Origin: Wenzhouxiangella sp.
GTDB lineage: Bacteria; Pseudomonadota; Gammaproteobacteria; Xanthomonadales; Wenzhouxiangellaceae
Direction: 5' to 3'
DNA: 21,705 bases
NCBI GenBank assembly: GCA_007119095.1
Contig: SKQI01000167.1
Coordinates: 1 to 21,705 of the forward strand
Part shown: positions 14,451 through 21,705 of the stretch, piece by piece
How positions within the stretch are numbered: the first letter of the stretch is position 1
Layout of the letters: every line of letters begins with the position of its first letter
The notes under the pieces: model-generated
Told to the model about the DNA's origin: nothing
The model's database searches: none
What the model saw: only the letters and a program-made list of their open reading frames with translations
Made by a program: the position numbers and the translations under genes

Positions 14451-15022
14451 ACAAGACGGTCATCATCCTCGTTTTCGTTGTTTTCGGCGCCCCAGTCCTG
14501 ATCGCTACCCTGCTCCACAGCGAGTGGTTTGATACCCGGCTGGGCGGTACCCGCAACTACGGCGATTTCGTGCACCCGGTCGTTCCACTACCCGAGGGTT
14601 GGGAAATCGCTCGCAACGAAGGCAACATCCTGGTCCGCGACGACCTGCTGGAGCGCTGGCAGCTGGTGCATCGACGCCAGAGTGCCTGTGATGACGTCTG
14701 CCTCGAGGATCTGTACTGGCTGCGCCAGGTCAGGCGAGCACAGGACCGGCATCAGCCCGACGTCGGCCTGTTGCTGGTCAGCCTGACTGAAATCGACGAT
14801 GGCACCCGGCAGCAAATCCTCGAGCTGGCAGATGACTTCCAGATAGCCGATGGTGAAGCTGCACGAGCGCTGCATGATGCCTTTCCATATGCGTCAGGGA
14901 ATTCCTCTAGCTACATCCTTGACCCCCAGGCAAATATAATATTGCAATATTCAGCGGATGCCGACCCGAACGGTATTCGACGCGATCTTCGACGATTGCT
15001 GACCTGGACTCAGCGCAACTGA
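14447..15022 (+). CDS. Membrane-anchored SCO-like/thioredoxin-fold cytochrome oxidase assembly protein
   Basis: 191 residues. An N-terminal anchor helix (about 4-22) is followed by a periplasmic domain with PLPEGWEI (48-55), a CxxxC pair (Cys81, Cys85, in ACDDVCLEDLYWLRQV) and a C-terminal SSSYILDPQANIILQYS (about 153-169). The CxxxC followed later by 'YxxDPxxxII' resembles SCO1/SenC copper chaperones, but the conserved distal histidine before the YLxDP motif is not seen. Proteins like this commonly sit between surf1 and ctaA in gammaproteobacterial cox clusters. A thiol or copper role in oxidase assembly is inferred from position and motif. Start overlaps the surf1 stop by 4 bp; ctaA follows after 7 bp. 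Confidence 0.75.
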   Translation: MNKTVIILVFVVFGAPVLIATLLHSEWFDTRLGGTRNYGDFVHPVVPLPEGWEIARNEGNILVRDDLLERWQLVHRRQSACDDVCLEDLYWLRQVRRAQDRHQPDVGLLLVSLTEIDDGTRQQILELADDFQIADGEAARALHDAFPYASGNSSSYILDPQANIILQYSADADPNGIRRDLRRLLTWTQRN

Positions 15023-15029
15023 CTCGCCC

Positions 15030-16034
15030 ATGATCTCTGCTCGCAATTACAATCGACTGGCCCTGTTTGCGGCCATCCTGACTTTTGTCGTCATCGTTCT
15101 GGGCGCTTGGGTGCGTCTGACCGATGCCGGACTGGGTTGTCCGGATTGGCCCGGTTGCTACGGACACCTGACCTGGCCGCAGGATGACAGCTCTCTGGCC
15201 GTTGCCGAACAAGTCCGACCTGACCGGGCAGTCGATGTCGGCTCTGCGGTCAGGGAAATGGTGCATCGTTATGCCGCCGGGATCCTCGGCCTGGTGGTTC
15301 TGGCCTTGGCGATTCTGGCCTGGCGGCGTCGCTCTGATCCTAGGCAGCCGGTCAAGCTGCCCCTGGCCTTGCTGGTGCTGATCATTTTTCAAGCCGCGCT
15401 GGGCGCATGGACCGTGACCATGTTGCTGAAGCCCGCCATCGTGCTTGCGCATCTGGCCGGCGGCATGCTGACTTTCAGCCTGCTGATCTGGCTGTATCTC
15501 GAGACGAGGCCCGAGCGGCCGCACCCCAATTTGCCACAGCGGCGCTTGCGCTGGCCGCTGACGCTGGCCCTTGTCGTGTTGATCGGTCAGATCCTGCTCG
15601 GGGGCTGGACCAGTACCAACTATGCCGCGCTCTCCTGTCCCGACTTCCCGACATGCATGGGCCAGTGGTGGCCAGACAGCAATTTCAGCGAAGGCTTTAC
15701 CCTCTGGCGGGGAGTGGGCGTGGACTACGAGGGCGGCATCCTTGATCAGGATGCAAGAGTCGCCATCCACCTCGCCCATCGCATCGGTGCCGTGGTCGTG
15801 ATTGGCGTTTTTGGCTGGCTGCTCTGGCAACTGTTTCGAACGCCGGGAATGGCCCGGCCAGCGTCGCTGCTGTCCACTTTGCTCGCCATCCAGATCACCT
15901 TCGGCATTCTGAACGTGGTGCTGGGTCTTCCGCTGTGGATTGCGGTGGCACATAACGGCATGGCGGCGCTACTGCTGGGCTGCATGGTCTGGCTGTTGAC
16001 CCTGACAGGCGAAAAGCCGGCACCCTCTGGATGA
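15030..16034 (+). CDS. ctaA: Heme A synthase
   Basis: COX15/CtaA family; oxidises the C8 methyl of heme O to a formyl group, making heme A for cytochrome c oxidase. 334 residues and about eight membrane helices in two four-helix halves. The conserved heme-ligand histidines are His79 (REMVHRYAAG), His141 (LAHLAGG), His250 (HLAHRIGAV) and His308 (AHNGMAALLLG). Two extracytoplasmic cysteine pairs appear, CPDWPGC (37-43) and CPDFPTC (203-209). The ATG at 15030 puts the first helix straight after a short basic N-terminus. It overlaps cyoE by 4 bp (ATGA), coupling the two consecutive enzymes of heme A synthesis. Confidence 0.96.
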   Translation: MISARNYNRLALFAAILTFVVIVLGAWVRLTDAGLGCPDWPGCYGHLTWPQDDSSLAVAEQVRPDRAVDVGSAVREMVHRYAAGILGLVVLALAILAWRRRSDPRQPVKLPLALLVLIIFQAALGAWTVTMLLKPAIVLAHLAGGMLTFSLLIWLYLETRPERPHPNLPQRRLRWPLTLALVVLIGQILLGGWTSTNYAALSCPDFPTCMGQWWPDSNFSEGFTLWRGVGVDYEGGILDQDARVAIHLAHRIGAVVVIGVFGWLLWQLFRTPGMARPASLLSTLLAIQITFGILNVVLGLPLWIAVAHNGMAALLLGCMVWLLTLTGEKPAPSG

Positions 16035-16912
16035 ACGCCGTCCTGCCGGTCAGCCGCTTGCGCCACTTCCTCGCCTTGTGCAAGTTGAAGGTGGTCAGCC
16101 TGATCGTTTTCACGGCCATGGTCGGCATGTTTCTGGCCGTTCCCGGCATGGTGCCGTTGGACGTTTTGGTGCTCGGCTCGCTGGGCATCGGCATGGCCGC
16201 ATCCAGTGCCGCAGCCATCAACCACCTGCTTGACGCCAGGGCGGACGAAGTCATGGTGCGGACCCGCAATCGACCACTGCCGACTGGCAGTCTAGATCGG
16301 CGGCAGGTGCTGGCCTTCGCGCTTGCACTGGCCGCGATTTCCATGGTCATTCTGGCCGTATTCATCAACCCGCTCACGGCCATTCTGACTTTTGCCAGTC
16401 TGATCGGTTATGCCATTGTCTATACCGCCTGGCTGAAGCGGGCCACGCCGCAGAATATTGTCATCGGCGGCGCCGCAGGCGCTGCACCGCCCGTGCTCGG
16501 CTGGGTTGCCGTCACCGGCGAAATTCACGCCCACGCCCTGATCCTGTTTCTGATCATCTTTGTCTGGACGCCGCCTCACTTCTGGGCGCTGGCGATCTAT
16601 CGCCGGCATGATTATGCGGCTGCCGACGTCCCCATGATGCCGGTCACCCACGGTGTCGAATTTACGCGTTGGCAGATATTGTTCTACAGCATCATTCTGG
16701 TTCTGGTCACCCTGCTGCCCTGGCTGATCGGCATGAGCGGGCTCGTTTACCTGGCGGGTTCGTCGGTACTCAACCTGGGCTTTATGGGCTATGCCATTGC
16801 CATGCTCAAGCCCCGTAATGAACAAGTCGCCATGCAGATGTTCAGCTACTCGGTACTGTATCTGATGATGCTGTTTGCCTTCTTGCTGCTCGACCACCAT
16901 CTTCCCCTGTAA
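16031..16912 (+). CDS. cyoE: Protoheme IX farnesyltransferase (heme O synthase)
   Basis: UbiA-superfamily prenyltransferase (CyoE/CtaB) that adds a farnesyl group to protoheme IX, making heme O, the substrate of CtaA. 293 residues, about nine membrane helices. The first Asp-rich motif is N64-HLL-D68-ARA-D72 followed by EVMVRTRNRPLPTG; the second is in YRRHDYAAADVPMMPVTHG. FVWTPPHFWALAIY between them is highly characteristic. The start overlaps the ctaA stop by 4 bp. Because this cluster supplies heme A, it is the cox-type (ctaB) copy and not part of a bo3 quinol oxidase operon; no cyoABCD genes are nearby. Confidence 0.96.
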   Translation: MNAVLPVSRLRHFLALCKLKVVSLIVFTAMVGMFLAVPGMVPLDVLVLGSLGIGMAASSAAAINHLLDARADEVMVRTRNRPLPTGSLDRRQVLAFALALAAISMVILAVFINPLTAILTFASLIGYAIVYTAWLKRATPQNIVIGGAAGAAPPVLGWVAVTGEIHAHALILFLIIFVWTPPHFWALAIYRRHDYAAADVPMMPVTHGVEFTRWQILFYSIILVLVTLLPWLIGMSGLVYLAGSSVLNLGFMGYAIAMLKPRNEQVAMQMFSYSVLYLMMLFAFLLLDHHLPL

Positions 16913-16936
16913 CCCCAAGGACTGAAGAAAATCACC

Positions 16937-19846
<2,910 letters not shown>

Positions 19847-19850
19847 TGCG

Positions 19851-20459
19851 CTAAAAAAGCACGATCAGCAACCGGTACCCGAGATAAGCGCCGAGGCTGG
19901 CCAACACTGCCGGGCGCAGTCGCCCAGGTGCAGCGTACCAATAGCTCATCAGGAACAGGCCGGTCCAGATCATGACCAGGGCGCCGCCTCGCAGCCAGCC
20001 ATGGATCACGATGTCAAACAGATTGAGCGGAATCGCGAGGGCCACCAGGGCTGCCGGCAACAGGAACCAGGCCCCGTAGCGGGCAATGAGCAGGTCCAGT
20101 GATGGACCGCGCTCACCGCGCCTGCCCAACCAGTGGAGCAGGAACAGGGTCACGGCCACCGGAATGGCAATTGTCAGGATGGTCTTGAACGAATTGACCA
20201 AGAATCCGAACTCGAAGCGCCAGCTCGAAAACCGCGTAACCTGGCCAATGATGCCGTTGAGGTAAAGCAGACCAAAACCCAGACCCAAGCTGATGAGCCC
20301 GTTGATGCGCGATGCCGAGGTATTGCTGTCGGCGAAATGGGCGTCCGGATCGGCCAATACACCGCGCACGTGTTCGACATAACCGCCAGCGGGCGAGGTG
20401 GTACTGACGTCTGCTTTCGACGACGCGTTGTTTTCCTGAACTGGCTGCTGCTCGGACAT
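19851..20459 (-). CDS. Five-TM membrane protein, Yip1-like
   Basis: 202 residues. The first 50 are polar and rich in Ser, Gln and Asn, with YVEHVRGVLADPDAHF (27-42). Five hydrophobic stretches follow, at about 53-73, 86-110, 128-151, 155-178 and 181-201, the last ending at the C-terminus. The 'v..vL.dP..fF' opening and five-helix layout resemble bacterial Yip1-family proteins, but this is a topology-level match and no function can be given. A good ribosome binding site (GGGAGAA, near 20469-20475) supports ATG 20459. It lies downstream of the tricorn-type gene, 109 bp away on the same strand, and converges on gcvP. Confidence 0.75.
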   Translation of the reverse strand: MSEQQPVQENNASSKADVSTTSPAGGYVEHVRGVLADPDAHFADSNTSASRINGLISLGLGFGLLYLNGIIGQVTRFSSWRFEFGFLVNSFKTILTIAIPVAVTLFLLHWLGRRGERGPSLDLLIARYGAWFLLPAALVALAIPLNLFDIVIHGWLRGGALVMIWTGLFLMSYWYAAPGRLRPAVLASLGAYLGYRLLIVLF

Positions 20460-20490
20460 GCCATTATTCTCCCGTTGAAAGTTTGGCCGC

Positions 20491-20508
20491 GTGCCGTCGA
20501 TGCGGCAC
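20491..20508. other. Short inverted repeat in the 109-bp gap
   Basis: GTGCCG (20491-20496) and CGGCAC (20503-20508) form a 6-bp stem with a 6-nt loop. It lies about 60 bp past the stop of the tricorn-type gene and 30 bp before the Yip1-like start, read on the minus strand. There is no U tract, so it may be a weak terminator, an operator, or chance. Confidence 0.3.
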
Positions 20509-20568
20509 CACGACCATTACTACGGGAAAGCGGCAGACAACACGCCAATCAACCTGCTTCAGCCCTGG

Positions 20569-21705
20569 TCAGTCCAGCTTTACCGGCGGCTCCGGGCGCT
20601 CCGGAAAGCTCGGCGGATGATCTTCGATGCGGTTCATCACCTCTTCGATGGCGCGCTCGAGCTGGCGGTCGCGACCGGCGATCACGCTGGCCGGATCGTT
20701 GTCGACCTCGATATCCGGAGTAACGCCCTCACCTTCCACTACATATTCGCCCTCAATACTGGCAAAGCCGAACTCGGGCACGTTGACCACGCCGCCGTCG
20801 ATCAGCGGACCATGGTTAGTGATGCCGACCACCCCACCCCAGGAGCGCTTGCCAATCAGAGGACCCAGCCCGGCATTGCGAAACTGCCAGGGGAAGATGT
20901 CGCCGTCCGAGGCCGAGTTCTCGTCCAGCAGCGCGGCCAGGTGGCCGTTGAAGGCCTGGTTCGGGTAGGTGCTGGTATAGGGCATGGTGCGCGAATAACC
21001 CAGCGACAGCGGCCGCCGGCTCAAACGCTCGATCAGCATCTGCGAGACATTGCCGCCGCCGTTGGAGCGAACGTCAATGATCAAGCCGTCCTTGCGCAGC
21101 TGGCCGTAGAACCACTTGATGAACTCACGAATGCCCCTCGGGCCCATATCCGGGACGTGCAAATAACCCACCCGTCCGTCGGTTGCCTCGGTGACTCGGC
21201 GGTGATTGTCCAGCACCCAGGCCAGGTAATGCAGCGACGACTCGTCATCGATCGGCCTGATCTTGGCGGTGCGCGATTCGCGACCATCGGCGCGGTCGCT
21301 GACGGTCAGCACCACGGCTTCGCCCGGCGGCAAATGCAGGCGACGATAGATATTTTCCGAAGCCGACAGCGGCCGGCCGTTGATAGCCAGGATGTAATCA
21401 CCTTCGCGCACGTCCACCCCGACTTCAGTCAGCGGCGAGCGATAACGCGGCTCGTCATTCTGACCCTCGAAGATCTGACTGATCCGGTACAAATCGCTGT
21501 CGATTTCAAAGCGCGCGCCCAGCAAGGCCACCGGATGACGCTCCGGCAACCCTTCGTCTCCACCGCTGACATAGGCGTGGCTGACGTTCAGTTCGGCGAT
21601 CATTTCACCCATCAGGTAATTCAGATCACTGCGATGGGCAACATGCTCCAGCCACGGACGATACTGTTCACGCAGTGCTTCCCAGTCGTAACCATGCATG
21701 TTCTC
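20569..21705 (-). CDS. Tricorn-type protease, C-terminal part (S41 family), cut at window edge
   Basis: The reading frame stays open to the right edge; 378 C-terminal residues are visible, whereas full bacterial tricorn homologues are about 1000 residues with N-terminal beta-propellers. The visible part begins in the C1 domain (MHGYDWEALREQYRPWL), with NVSHAYV carrying the Ser-His pair of the tricorn tetrad. A PDZ domain follows (about 75-150, VREGDYILAINGRPL). The C2 domain has DGLIIDVRSNGGGNVSQMLIE and DENSASDGDIFPWQF, with the nucleophile Ser followed by Asp, and VVEGEGVTPDIEV near the last tetrad Glu. All catalytic positions look intact, so it should be an active peptide-trimming serine protease. 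The ATG near the edge (21697-21699) is internal. Confidence 0.9.
   Translation of the reverse strand, partial: ENMHGYDWEALREQYRPWLEHVAHRSDLNYLMGEMIAELNVSHAYVSGGDEGLPERHPVALLGARFEIDSDLYRISQIFEGQNDEPRYRSPLTEVGVDVREGDYILAINGRPLSASENIYRRLHLPPGEAVVLTVSDRADGRESRTAKIRPIDDESSLHYLAWVLDNHRRVTEATDGRVGYLHVPDMGPRGIREFIKWFYGQLRKDGLIIDVRSNGGGNVSQMLIERLSRRPLSLGYSRTMPYTSTYPNQAFNGHLAALLDENSASDGDIFPWQFRNAGLGPLIGKRSWGGVVGITNHGPLIDGGVVNVPEFGFASIEGEYVVEGEGVTPDIEVDNDPASVIAGRDRQLERAIEEVMNRIEDHPPSFPERPEPPVKLD

Noticed and set aside
14907..15953. Minus-strand open frame across ctaA (348 codons)
   Set aside because: Antisense to a clear heme A synthase. The product is full of Gln, His and Arg, as expected when hydrophobic codons are read backwards.
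16913..16936. Glycine riboswitch before gcvP
   Set aside because: Only 24 bp separate cyoE from gcvP and no paired aptamer pattern is present there, so a riboswitch does not fit.

Overview
The window is a gene-dense, roughly 60% GC stretch of a gammaproteobacterial chromosome. Protein wording and gene order (purB followed by a RoxA/YcfD-type cupin; surf1, a cytochrome-oxidase assembly protein, ctaA, cyoE with a divergent DUF2909 gene; a Lpd with the short insert before its redox cysteines) suggest a Xanthomonadales/Wenzhouxiangella-like or Chromatiales-like aerobe. That placement is inference; no rRNA is present to fix it. I see no tRNA, rRNA, CRISPR array, insertion sequence, integrase or phage gene. 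Almost everything is recognisable housekeeping metabolism.

Layout. At 1-74 is the 5' end of a divergent short-chain dehydrogenase. At 327-2539 a small secreted protein of unknown function precedes aguA and aguB, which together turn agmatine into putrescine. A flavodoxin-fold NAD(P)H oxidoreductase (2536-3120, minus) converges on aguB and is divergent from purB-roxA (3180-5674). Next comes a 263-bp intergenic region with a striking tandem-repeat block (5752-5844) and a good promoter. It leads into the 2-oxoglutarate dehydrogenase genes sucA-sucB-lpdA (5938-11444) and an acuI/yhdH-type reductase only 5 bp downstream. An orphan PilH-like single-domain response regulator and a Prx5-type peroxiredoxin (12534-13387) follow.

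At 13443-16912 lies a cytochrome c oxidase biogenesis cluster: DUF2909 twin-TM protein on the minus strand, then surf1, a SCO-like CxxxC protein, ctaA and cyoE on the plus strand with 4-bp overlaps or very short gaps. The oxidase subunits themselves are not in the window. gcvP (glycine decarboxylase) follows 24 bp after cyoE and converges on a five-TM Yip1-like protein. The window ends inside a bacterial tricorn-type protease gene.

How the parts fit: the window covers central carbon flux (2-oxoglutarate dehydrogenase), glycine cleavage whose E3 could be the same LpdA, heme A supply and Cu-A/heme-a3 maturation for aerobic respiration, purine and putrescine synthesis, and ribosomal protein hydroxylation. 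I found no convincing new multi-gene system. The best non-coding anomaly is the 93-bp repeat block: three perfect heptamers, five GTCACCCC and four TTCACCCC. It directly precedes the sucA promoter and gives nine evenly spaced G4 runs on the minus strand.
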